NCBI GenBank assembly: GCA_025359805.1
Contig: JANYDU010000014.1
Coordinates: forward strand, 1 to 44,118
Source of the DNA: Bacteroidota bacterium
GTDB lineage: Bacteria; Bacteroidota; Bacteroidia; UKL13-3
Reading direction: 5' to 3'
Length of the DNA: 44,118 nt
The translations under genes were made by a program, and so were the position numbers. The notes under the pieces were generated by a model. The model did not search any database. It was not told where the DNA came from and saw only the letters and a list, made by a program, of their open reading frames with translations. Positions 7,191-14,973 of this stretch are shown here, in pieces. Position 1 is the stretch's first letter; each line of letters begins with the position of its first letter.

Positions 7191-8291
7191 ATGTCAGTAG
7201 CAAAAATTCATTTCGTTGATCCTGTTCACCACGACTTTCATAGAGTTTTAAAAAAGCGTGTTGACAGTTATTTTAAAGAAAAAAATGTTTCTATTAAGGC
7301 AAATGGTTTTATGATTTTTAAAACCGTGTTTTATTTAGGAACATTAATAGCTTCCTACCTTACCTTAGTTTTTGGTGGCTTTGGTGCTGCCATTAATTTA
7401 TCTCTCTTTGCCATTATCGGTTTATTTACTGCTTTTATTGGAGTAAATATTTGTCATGATGCCATACACGGAGCATATTCCCACAACAAATGGATTAATA
7501 AAACATTCAGTTTGTTTTTTAACCTTGCTGGTGCAAGTGATTATATGTGGAGTATTATGCACAATATTGTTCATCACACTTACACAAATATTCAAGGGCA
7601 TGATGAAGATATTGAGCTGGTTCCTATTCTCAGAATGTCGCCACATCAAGAGTATAAAAAAATAATGCGTTACCAACATATCTACGCTTTTATCCTTTAT
7701 GGCTTTACCACCATTTCATGGGTATTTATAAAAGATTATAAAAAGTTTTTTCAAGCGCAAATTGGTAATTACGATAACAAGCATCACCCTAAAAAAGAGT
7801 ACTTCTATTTGTTCTTTTATAAAATTATTTATTACATATTATTTATTGCAATTCCTCTTTCTGTACTTAATATGGCTTGGTGGCAAACATTAATTGGATT
7901 TTTTATTCTTCACTTTATTGAAGGATTTACGTTGGCTATTATTTTTGTTTTGGCTCACGTTGTTGATGGTCCTGAGTTTCCATTACCTGATGAAAACGGT
8001 GTTATTGCAAGCAATTGGGCTATTCATCAATTAAGAACTACTGCCGATTTTTGCAGAAAAAGTTGGTTGGTGAGTTTTATTTGCGGTGGGTTAAACTTTC
8101 AGATTGAGCATCATTTGTTTCCAAAAATTTGCCATGTTCATTATCCTGATTTATCAGAAATAGTAAAAAGCACAGCCGAAGAGTTTGATGTTCCTTATCA
8201 TGAGCAAGAAACCTTTTTTGGTGCAGTAAAATCACATATCCGGTTACTTAAAAAATTGGGTCGCCCTGATTTAGTAGTTGTAAAAGCATAA
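7191..8291 (+). CDS. Membrane fatty acid desaturase (front-end/acyl-CoA type)
   Basis: 366 aa, ATG start. Three histidine boxes are present: HDAIHGAYSH (residues 89-98), HNIVHH (124-129) and QIEHH (304-308). The glutamine-led third box is typical of front-end (delta-5/6-type) and related acyl-CoA desaturases. No N-terminal cytochrome b5 domain is present, as is usual for the bacterial members. Hydrophobic pairs at about 43-85 and 205-260 give a four-helix integral membrane enzyme with the di-iron site on the cytoplasmic side. It probably introduces a double bond into membrane fatty acyl chains; the position cannot be read from sequence. It ends in its own terminator at 8314-8345. Confidence 0.85.
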   Translation: MSVAKIHFVDPVHHDFHRVLKKRVDSYFKEKNVSIKANGFMIFKTVFYLGTLIASYLTLVFGGFGAAINLSLFAIIGLFTAFIGVNICHDAIHGAYSHNKWINKTFSLFFNLAGASDYMWSIMHNIVHHTYTNIQGHDEDIELVPILRMSPHQEYKKIMRYQHIYAFILYGFTTISWVFIKDYKKFFQAQIGNYDNKHHPKKEYFYLFFYKIIYYILFIAIPLSVLNMAWWQTLIGFFILHFIEGFTLAIIFVLAHVVDGPEFPLPDENGVIASNWAIHQLRTTADFCRKSWLVSFICGGLNFQIEHHLFPKICHVHYPDLSEIVKSTAEEFDVPYHEQETFFGAVKSHIRLLKKLGRPDLVVVKA

Positions 8292-8313
8292 AACTAAAAA
8301 TAGTTATCTATTG

Positions 8314-8345
8314 AATAGCGAAGCAAAACACTTCGCTATTTTTTT
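8314..8345 (+). terminator. Intrinsic terminator after the desaturase gene
   Basis: AATAGCGAAG (8314-8323) pairs perfectly with CTTCGCTATT (8331-8340) around a seven-base loop, followed by five more Ts. Confidence 0.85.
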
Positions 8346-8374
8346 GTTTAATTATCTTTCTACAAATTAGCCCT

Positions 8375-8950
8375 ATGAAACACATTCCATTTGCACTTAT
8401 TCTTTTTAGATTATTTCTTTCTCCATGTATGATTTTTTTAGCTTGGAAATATGGAACAGAAATAGGAAACACACTCGCCATTTTATTAATTGTAGGTATT
8501 TTATCGGATGTGTTTGATGGAGTTATTGCACGTAAGTTAAACCTCTCAACTGATATGCTTCGCAAGTGGGATAGCAATGTTGATTTGATTTTTTTATTGA
8601 GCATTTCGGTTTGTGCATTTTTACTTTATCCTATGGCAATTGAATTTGAATTAGATAAAATATTACCGCTATTGATGATGGAGTTTTTGATGTACGTTAT
8701 TTGTTTTATTCGCTTTAAAAAATCTCCTGCAAACCATGCTTATTCTTCTAAGTTTTTTGCGATAATAATAGGTATTGCACTATGCTATTTATTTGTGAAT
8801 GGAACATGGGGAATATGGTTATCGGTTTTGTTTGTTGTTGGCACAGTTTCTTATTTAGATAATTTTATTATTCTGTTATTGCTTCCAACATATCGTGTAG
8901 ATACGAAAAGTTTTTTATTGGCTTGGAAAATTAAACATGCCAAAAACTAA
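8375..8950 (+). CDS. CDP-alcohol phosphatidyltransferase family protein with altered signature motif
   Basis: 191 aa, ATG start. The family signature DxxDGxxAR-x8-GxxxDxxxD is present at residues 45-70 as D45, D48, G49, A52, R53, D66 and D70, but the second glycine is Leu62 (DMLRKWDSNVD). The four acidic residues needed for metal and CDP binding are intact. About six membrane helices follow. Family members make phospholipids by attaching a CDP-activated diacylglycerol or alcohol to a second alcohol. The exact product is unknown, and loss of the glycine could mean an unusual substrate or weak activity. Its stop overlaps the stop of the convergent symporter gene at CTAA (8947-8950). Confidence 0.8.
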   Translation: MKHIPFALILFRLFLSPCMIFLAWKYGTEIGNTLAILLIVGILSDVFDGVIARKLNLSTDMLRKWDSNVDLIFLLSISVCAFLLYPMAIEFELDKILPLLMMEFLMYVICFIRFKKSPANHAYSSKFFAIIIGIALCYLFVNGTWGIWLSVLFVVGTVSYLDNFIILLLLPTYRVDTKSFLLAWKIKHAKN

Positions 8951-10389
8951 CTCTTTTTGCTAATCAACCATAACCCTAAAAAGGTTAAGATACCATTTAC
9001 AATAAGCATTTCAATTCCTATTTGATAGTTGCCAAAAATAGCAGCAGAGTTTGTTTGAATACCATAACAAATTATTGGAGCAACAATACAAACTATGGGA
9101 GCGAGTTTATCATTAAGTTGGCGCTTGGTTAAAATTCCAAATGCAAACAAACCCAATAATGGACCGTAAGTGTAGCCAGCAATATCAAGCAAAATACTAA
9201 TGATAGATTTATTGTTGAGTTCTTTAAAAAAGAAAACCATCAACAAAAATACTACGGCAAAAGTGAGGTGAACGGTGATGCGAGTTTTCGATTTATTTTC
9301 TTCTGTTAGTTTATCGTTTCGCTGTATTCCTAAAATATCAATACAAAAAGAAGAAGTGAGTGCAGTGATGGCTCCATCCGCTGAAGGAAATAATGCAGAG
9401 ATTAATCCAATAATAAAAATAATAGAAATGTAACCCGGCAAAAATTGCATGGCAACAGTTGGAAAAAGATCATCGCCTTTAACTAAAATTCCTTTGTTGG
9501 TTGCAAACAAATAAAGCAATCCTCCTAATAACAAAAACAGAAAATTAACCAATACCAATACTGCACTAAACGACATCATATTCTTTTTTGAATCGCCAAG
9601 ATTTTTAACACTAATATTTTTTTGCATCATCTCTTGATCAAGCCCCGTCATCGAAATGGTAATAAAAGCTCCACCAATAATTTGTTTCAGGAAAAATTTC
9701 TTATTCATCACATCCATATTAAATGTTTTTGTTAACCCCAACGAATCCAACTGTGCCATGGCTCCCGAAAATGTTAAATCCAAATCATTCATAATATAAA
9801 CTACACAAACCACCAAAGCCAATAACATAAAAAATGTTTGCAAGGTGTCTGTCCAAACAATGGTTTTAACACCTCCTTTAAACGTATATAGAAGTATCAT
9901 CACCAAAATAATTATGGCGGTAACATGAAATGAAATTCCAATATCATCCAAAATAAAAAGCTGTAATACATTTATCACTAAATACAATCTAAGTGTAGCA
10001 CCGAGTGTACGTGATAGGATAAAAAACAGGGCTCCGGTTTTGTAGGCATTTTTCCCAAAACGTTGATCGAGGTAATTATAAATGGAGGTGAGATTGAGTT
10101 TGTAATACAGAGGCAGTAATACAAATGCCACCACAAAGTAACCAATAAAATAACCCAACACTACTTGAAAATAGCCAAAGCCAGCCATCTCTACCGTGCC
10201 CGGAACCGATATAAAAGTTACCCCCGAAAGTGAAGTGCCTATCATCCCGAAAGCAACCAATGCCCAATGGCTACTTTTGTTTCCATTAAAAAAAGTATCG
10301 TTGTTGGAATTGCGAGAAGTATAAAAAGCAACGCCAAGCAGCAACGAAAAATAGGCTAAAACAAAAATTAATAATGCTATTGATGACAT
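8947..10389 (-). CDS. Sodium:solute symporter (SSS family)
   Basis: 480 aa, ATG start. The protein has about 13 hydrophobic helices. SSS features include MIGTSLSGVTFISVPGTVE in the second helix region, the fifth-to-sixth helix region with TFKGGVKTIVWTDTLQT, and LISALFPSADGAITALTSS in the middle. These resemble the Na+-coupled transporters of the SGLT/PutP superfamily; Bacteroidota relatives are often annotated as sialic acid or unknown-solute symporters. The substrate cannot be read. The gene is separated by 178 bases from the upstream dehydrogenase and has its own promoter. Confidence 0.88.
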   Translation of the reverse strand: MSSIALLIFVLAYFSLLLGVAFYTSRNSNNDTFFNGNKSSHWALVAFGMIGTSLSGVTFISVPGTVEMAGFGYFQVVLGYFIGYFVVAFVLLPLYYKLNLTSIYNYLDQRFGKNAYKTGALFFILSRTLGATLRLYLVINVLQLFILDDIGISFHVTAIIILVMILLYTFKGGVKTIVWTDTLQTFFMLLALVVCVVYIMNDLDLTFSGAMAQLDSLGLTKTFNMDVMNKKFFLKQIIGGAFITISMTGLDQEMMQKNISVKNLGDSKKNMMSFSAVLVLVNFLFLLLGGLLYLFATNKGILVKGDDLFPTVAMQFLPGYISIIFIIGLISALFPSADGAITALTSSFCIDILGIQRNDKLTEENKSKTRITVHLTFAVVFLLMVFFFKELNNKSIISILLDIAGYTYGPLLGLFAFGILTKRQLNDKLAPIVCIVAPIICYGIQTNSAAIFGNYQIGIEMLIVNGILTFLGLWLISKKS

Positions 10390-10394
10390 GAAAA

Positions 10395-10402
10395 CAAAAC
10401 TA
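10395..10402 (-). promoter_or_regulatory. -7 promoter element abutting the symporter start
   Basis: Read on the minus strand, TAGTTTTG matches TAnnTTTG exactly and ends five bases before the ATG, predicting a leaderless transcript. Confidence 0.5.
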
Positions 10403-10437
10403 CTATCAGCAGGCAGATGTGAAATAAATAGTTAACC

Positions 10438-10455
10438 ACACTTACAACTAAGTGT
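10438..10455. promoter_or_regulatory. Palindrome in the gap upstream of the symporter gene
   Basis: ACACTTA and TAAGTGT pair perfectly around CAAC. A run of As follows on the plus strand and there is no T-run after the hairpin on the minus strand, so it is not an intrinsic terminator for the upstream dehydrogenase. It lies about 50 bases upstream of the symporter start and could be an operator. No regulator is implied by the sequence. Confidence 0.25.
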
Positions 10456-10567
10456 AAAAAAAATAGCACAACGATTTGTAACTTGTTAATGATTAAAAAT
10501 GAATGAGGTTGCCTAATTTTTTTTGAGCAAAGTTTTACAACAAAATACTTCCTCTTTATCTCATCAA

Positions 10568-12619
10568 TCAATAATTCAACAAGTCCTTCAACTTATCTGC
10601 TACCTTATCCGCATTGGGAAGCATCTCGGCTTCAAGCCCCATGTTTAAAGGCACAGCAGGAATATTTTTTGAGCCAATAGTTGCAACTGGAGCATCTAAA
10701 TTTTTAAAACATTGCTGTGAGATTCTTCCGGCTAATGATTCGGCAAAAGAATTTAACAAAGCTTCTTCCGTTACAATTAAACATTTTCCATGTCGTATTA
10801 CAGAGCTCATAATAGCATCTTCATCCAAAGGTTGTAACGAGCGTAAATCCAAAACTTCCACTTGTCCGATAAATTGTTTAGCAGCCGTTAAGCTCCAATA
10901 CACACCCATTCCCCAAGTAATAATTACACAGCTTTCTCCATTCTCAATGGCATCATCATTTGCCTGTAAAACAATATTGGCTTTGCCCAAAGGAAGAATA
11001 TAATCTTCATCAGGTTCAATACATTTAGCCAATTCAGTTCCCGGATTTTTGCTCCAATACAAACCTTTATGCTCTAACATAATTACAGGATTGCCATCAT
11101 AGTAAGCCGCTTTCATCAAGCCTTTCATATCGGCAGCATTGCTTGGGTATGCAATTTTAATTCCTTTTAAAGTAAGCAAAGTAGATTCAATACTTCCACT
11201 ATGATAAGGGCCACCACCACCATATGCACCAATAGGAATTCGGATGATACAGCTTACCGGAAATTTTCCCATGGTTAAGTAGGATGATTTTGTAATTTCA
11301 CATACCAATTGATTGACACCGCTCCATACGTAATCGGCAAATTGAATTTCAACAATAGGTTTAATTCCCACAGCACTCATTCCAACTGTTGAGCCTACAA
11401 TATATGCCTCTTGAATAGGTGTATTAAATACCCTATCGTTTCCGTATTTTGACGCAAGTGTTGCAGCTTCTCTAAATACACCTCCTAACCTTGCTCCTAC
11501 ATCTTGTCCGTAAAAAATACATTCAGGATGCTTAGCCATCAATTCATCAACAGCATGTAAAGCGGCATCTACCATTACACTTGTTTCTTTGCCTTGTGGT
11601 GTTCTGTTTCCAACTTCTTGGGTAGCTCCACTTGGAGCAAAAATATGATCTTCAACCGATGATAATTCTGGGTCATTAGATTCAACAGCTTGTTTAAAAT
11701 GTTGAGCAACTTTATAGGCTGCATTTTTTTCTATCTCTTCTAATTCTTTTTCATCCACACCAATTTCTACCAACACTTTTTTTAGTTTAGGATTGGGGTC
11801 ATTTTTTTCGTGTTTCAAAAGATCTTCTTCTGTTCGGTACCATTCTTTTCTAACCCCCGAAGTATGATGACCGAGCAATGGAATTTTAGCATGAACCAAA
11901 ATAGGTTTACGATTATTTCTTACATAATCAATGGCTTCGGCAATACCTTTATACGATTCGATAAAATCACTTCCATCTAATCTCATTCGTTTTAATCCTT
12001 TAAATCCGGCAGCATATTCATAAGCATCCATGGCACGCATTTCGTCACCACTTGCCGAAATTCCCCAATCATTATCTTGCACCAAATAAATAATTGGCAA
12101 TTGTTTTAATACTGCCATTTGAAAAGCTTCGGCTACTTCACCTTCGGTAACAGATCCATCACCAAACGAACACACCACAACAGGATATTCGCCTTTTTTA
12201 TTTAACCGCTGACTTTCTTTATACGCTACTGCATGAGCCATACCCGTTGCCGGAATAGCTTGCATACCAGTGGCACTTGATTGATGAGGAATAATTGGAA
12301 ATTCTTCTCTGCGCAAACTTGGGTGAGCATAATAAGTTCGTCCTCCAGAAAATGGATCATCTGCTTTACCCAATAATTGTAGCATTAATTCATAAGGACT
12401 AATTCCCATTCCCAACAGCATTGATTCATCTCTGTAATATGGAGAACAAAAATCGTAAGGCAGCAATTGCATGCCCACCGCTAATTGAATAGCTTCATGT
12501 CCGCGAGAGGTGGAATGTACATATTTACAAATGGGTCTATTCGCATCATACGTAACAGCCATTTCTTTAGCCGCACACATGAGTGCATAAGCATCTAATA
12601 AAATATCTTTTTTAATCAT
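10568..12619 (-). CDS. 2-oxoacid dehydrogenase E1, alpha and beta subunits fused (branched-chain type)
   Basis: 683 aa, ATG start. Residues 1-330 are the E1-alpha half: STSRGHEAIQLAVG (36-49), a TPP-binding GDGSVTEGE (153-161) ending with QDN (181-183), and the phosphorylation-loop-like GHHTSGVRKEW. Residues about 340-683 are the E1-beta half with NTPIQEAYIVGSTVGMSAVG, VEIQFADYVW and GPYHSGSIES. E1 decarboxylates a 2-oxoacid and acylates the lipoyl arm of E2. Relatives are usually annotated as branched-chain 2-oxoacid dehydrogenase, which in Bacteroidota supplies iso-branched primers for fatty acids. The fusion is common in this phylum. E2 and E3 genes are not in the window, and substrate preference is inference. 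Confidence 0.85.
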   Translation of the reverse strand: MIKKDILLDAYALMCAAKEMAVTYDANRPICKYVHSTSRGHEAIQLAVGMQLLPYDFCSPYYRDESMLLGMGISPYELMLQLLGKADDPFSGGRTYYAHPSLRREEFPIIPHQSSATGMQAIPATGMAHAVAYKESQRLNKKGEYPVVVCSFGDGSVTEGEVAEAFQMAVLKQLPIIYLVQDNDWGISASGDEMRAMDAYEYAAGFKGLKRMRLDGSDFIESYKGIAEAIDYVRNNRKPILVHAKIPLLGHHTSGVRKEWYRTEEDLLKHEKNDPNPKLKKVLVEIGVDEKELEEIEKNAAYKVAQHFKQAVESNDPELSSVEDHIFAPSGATQEVGNRTPQGKETSVMVDAALHAVDELMAKHPECIFYGQDVGARLGGVFREAATLASKYGNDRVFNTPIQEAYIVGSTVGMSAVGIKPIVEIQFADYVWSGVNQLVCEITKSSYLTMGKFPVSCIIRIPIGAYGGGGPYHSGSIESTLLTLKGIKIAYPSNAADMKGLMKAAYYDGNPVIMLEHKGLYWSKNPGTELAKCIEPDEDYILPLGKANIVLQANDDAIENGESCVIITWGMGVYWSLTAAKQFIGQVEVLDLRSLQPLDEDAIMSSVIRHGKCLIVTEEALLNSFAESLAGRISQQCFKNLDAPVATIGSKNIPAVPLNMGLEAEMLPNADKVADKLKDLLNY

Positions 12620-12698
12620 GATAAGGGGGCAATTTTAAGCATTCATACTAACAATTCTATAACACAAAAATTTAGCTTCCAAATGAAAAGATAACTGT

Positions 12699-12706
12699 TA
12701 CTTTTG
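12699..12706 (+). promoter_or_regulatory. -7 promoter element abutting the universal stress protein start
   Basis: TACTTTTG fits TAnnTTTG exactly and ends four bases before the ATG. The expected -33 position has only a weak TTTA. A leaderless transcript is predicted. Confidence 0.5.
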
Positions 12707-12710
12707 TTTT

Positions 12711-13586
12711 ATGACACAAGTTGAAAAGAAGCCACCTTTCCCTTTTGAAAAAATTGCTGTGGCAATTGCCTTTTCTCCAAGAATTGAGGCAATATTATCG
12801 GAATCAAAAAGACTTCAGGATATTTTTAAAGCCAAAATGATTTTTATTCATGTGGGTGAAAAAAATTTACAGCAAGAGCAATATTTAAAACATTTAATGC
12901 ACCGCTTTGGGTTAGACCATCCTGATAATTTAGTGTTATGGGAAGAAGGTGATCCCGTAGATACCATTTTAGAAACCTGCCGAAAACATGATGTGGATTT
13001 AGTTGTAGCCGGAGCATTAGAAAAAGAAAGTTTAGTGAAATATTTTTTAGGATCGGTTGCACGAACTTTATGTAGAAAAGCAAAATGCAGTATATTAATG
13101 TTGCGCGAACCTGATTTGAAATCAAAGCCCGTTACAAAAATAGTTGTAGAAGGAAGTGATCATCTAAAAACAATGCATACCATTGAAACTGCTATATATA
13201 TTGCAAAGAATGCAAATGCCAAGGATGTTGATATTGTGCAGGAATCCGATGTTTCGAAAATGGCATTGGTAAGGTCAGAAAATTTAACCGATACGGAAGC
13301 AAAAGAACACAAAGGAAAAATTATTAAAGAGGAAAATGAACGTCTTCAGGATATTTTAAAATGTACGGATTGCGGAACATTAAAAGTAAATATTGAACGC
13401 ATTGATGGAAAGCCTGGATATGTGATTACTAATTATGCACGAGAACAAAAAGCCGATTTGTTAATGTTGAATTCTCCAGATACAAAACTAAATTTATTGG
13501 ATCGTGTTTTTCCAAATGATATTGAATTTGCCTTAGCCGATTTGCCATGTGATTTGTTAATTGTACACTCAAGAGTAGAGGAGTAA
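12711..13586 (+). CDS. Universal stress protein with two UspA domains
   Basis: 291 aa, ATG start. The first UspA domain spans about 10-140: it starts FEKIAVAIAFSP and ends with the nucleotide-binding-type pattern LGSVARTLCRKAKCSILMLRE. The second spans about 145-290 and is more diverged, ending FALADLPCDLLIVHSR and lacking a clear G-x9-G(S/T) loop. Tandem UspA proteins bind ATP and/or modulate stress and ion transport. It lies directly upstream of a CPA2 antiporter (67 bases apart), a pairing seen elsewhere and suggesting a shared job in ion or pH homeostasis. That is inference from context. Confidence 0.85.
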   Translation: MTQVEKKPPFPFEKIAVAIAFSPRIEAILSESKRLQDIFKAKMIFIHVGEKNLQQEQYLKHLMHRFGLDHPDNLVLWEEGDPVDTILETCRKHDVDLVVAGALEKESLVKYFLGSVARTLCRKAKCSILMLREPDLKSKPVTKIVVEGSDHLKTMHTIETAIYIAKNANAKDVDIVQESDVSKMALVRSENLTDTEAKEHKGKIIKEENERLQDILKCTDCGTLKVNIERIDGKPGYVITNYAREQKADLLMLNSPDTKLNLLDRVFPNDIEFALADLPCDLLIVHSRVEE

Positions 13587-13653
13587 AAATAGCTTTAGTG
13601 CTTAAAAAAAATGATTTAAATAACCAGCTAAAGGCTAACAGCTAAAAGTAAAT

Positions 13654-14940
13654 ATGAACCATAACGACCTCATCAATTTTTTACTTGCCATTGGCACCAT
13701 GTTGCTTGCTGGAAGAATTTTTGGTGAATTTTTTCGCAAATTAAAGATGCCATTGGTAGTTGGTGAATTGATTGCAGGGATTTTATTAGGACCAAGTTTA
13801 CTTGGAAAATATTATCCCATACTAACAGATTCTGTTTTTACTACAAAAGGAAATGTAGGATTGGTACTAAACGGTGTAAGTACCATTTCAGTAATTATGT
13901 TATTATTTGTTGCAGGCATGGAAGTAGAACTTTCTATCATTCGTCAGCAAGGGAAAACTGCATTTAAAACAAGTCTTATCGGTTTATTAATTCCCATGAT
14001 TTTAGGTTTTTTTGCCGGAAAACATTTTTATCATTTATTAGGTGAAACCAACACCGAAAATAATCTAGTATTTAGTTTATTTATTGGAACAGCCATGGCC
14101 ATTTCGGCATTGCCAGTTATTGCACGCACACTGATGGATTTGGATCTTTTCAAAACAAAAATTGGAATGATAATAATTGCAGCAGCCATGTTTGATGATT
14201 TGATTGGATGGATTATGTTTAGTGTAATTTTAGGTATGATGAATACAGGAGGAAACCCTTATTCGTTTGTTTATACACTCGGATTTACCTTGCTCTATAC
14301 CATTATTATGTTAACGCTTGGAAGATTTGTAATTAATAAATCATTGCCTTGGGCACAACGCAATTTATCATGGCCTGGAGGAGTGCTTGCTGTTTCTCTC
14401 GGACTTGCATTTTTAGGAGCAGCGTTTACCGAAAAAATTGGAATTCATGCCATATTCGGAGCATTTATTGTGGGCATCGCATTTGGCGATTCTATTCATC
14501 TCAATCAAAAAATAAGAGACATCATACACCAATTTGTAACCAATATTTTTGCTCCATTATTTTTTGTTTCAGTAGGATTTAAAATAAACTTTATTGAGAA
14601 TTTTGATATTCAAATTGTGTTAGTTGTTTTAGGTCTTGCTGTTTTTTGCAAACTAATTGGCGCGGGATTAGGTGCATTGTGGGGAGGATTATCAGTAAGA
14701 GAATCATTAGCTGTTGGGTTTGGCATGAATGCACGAGGAGCCATGGAAATTGTATTGGGACTATTGGCTTTACAAGCACATTTAATTTCGCCTCAATTAT
14801 TTGTTGGTTTGGTGGTGATGGCTGTAGTAACATCCATTATGGCTGGTCCGATGTTACAGTATTTAATTACTGGAGAAATGAAAGTGGGCGCAAAATTGAG
14901 AGAAATTATTAAACCTACAGAAACTAAAATTCAAGAGTAA
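13654..14940 (+). CDS. Cation:proton antiporter (CPA2 / KefB-like)
   Basis: 428 aa, ATG start, about 12 membrane helices. Typical features: KLKMPLVVGELIAGILLGPSLLG near the N-terminus, GTAMAISALPVIARTLMDLDL in the fifth helix region, and the paired aspartates D181-D182 in MFDDLIGWIMF that form the ion site of CPA antiporters. GIHAIFGAFIVGIAFGDS and MNARGAMEIVLGLLAL follow. The C-terminus is short, without a TrkA-N or TrkA-C domain. It probably exchanges Na+ or K+ for protons at the inner membrane. Convergent with metH, with only 33 bases between their stops. Confidence 0.88.
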   Translation: MNHNDLINFLLAIGTMLLAGRIFGEFFRKLKMPLVVGELIAGILLGPSLLGKYYPILTDSVFTTKGNVGLVLNGVSTISVIMLLFVAGMEVELSIIRQQGKTAFKTSLIGLLIPMILGFFAGKHFYHLLGETNTENNLVFSLFIGTAMAISALPVIARTLMDLDLFKTKIGMIIIAAAMFDDLIGWIMFSVILGMMNTGGNPYSFVYTLGFTLLYTIIMLTLGRFVINKSLPWAQRNLSWPGGVLAVSLGLAFLGAAFTEKIGIHAIFGAFIVGIAFGDSIHLNQKIRDIIHQFVTNIFAPLFFVSVGFKINFIENFDIQIVLVVLGLAVFCKLIGAGLGALWGGLSVRESLAVGFGMNARGAMEIVLGLLALQAHLISPQLFVGLVVMAVVTSIMAGPMLQYLITGEMKVGAKLREIIKPTETKIQE

Positions 14941-14973
14941 TTTAAATTAGCGTTCGCTACTTTCATCATACAT

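Noticed and set aside
10377..10571. A 64-codon minus-strand frame in the dehydrogenase-symporter gap
   Set aside because: It needs a TTG start inside the upstream gene's stop, covers the symporter promoter, and resembles no protein.
14948..14959. Small hairpin TAGCG-TT-CGCTA between the antiporter and metH
   Set aside because: Five pairs, two-base loop and no T-run; too weak to call a terminator.
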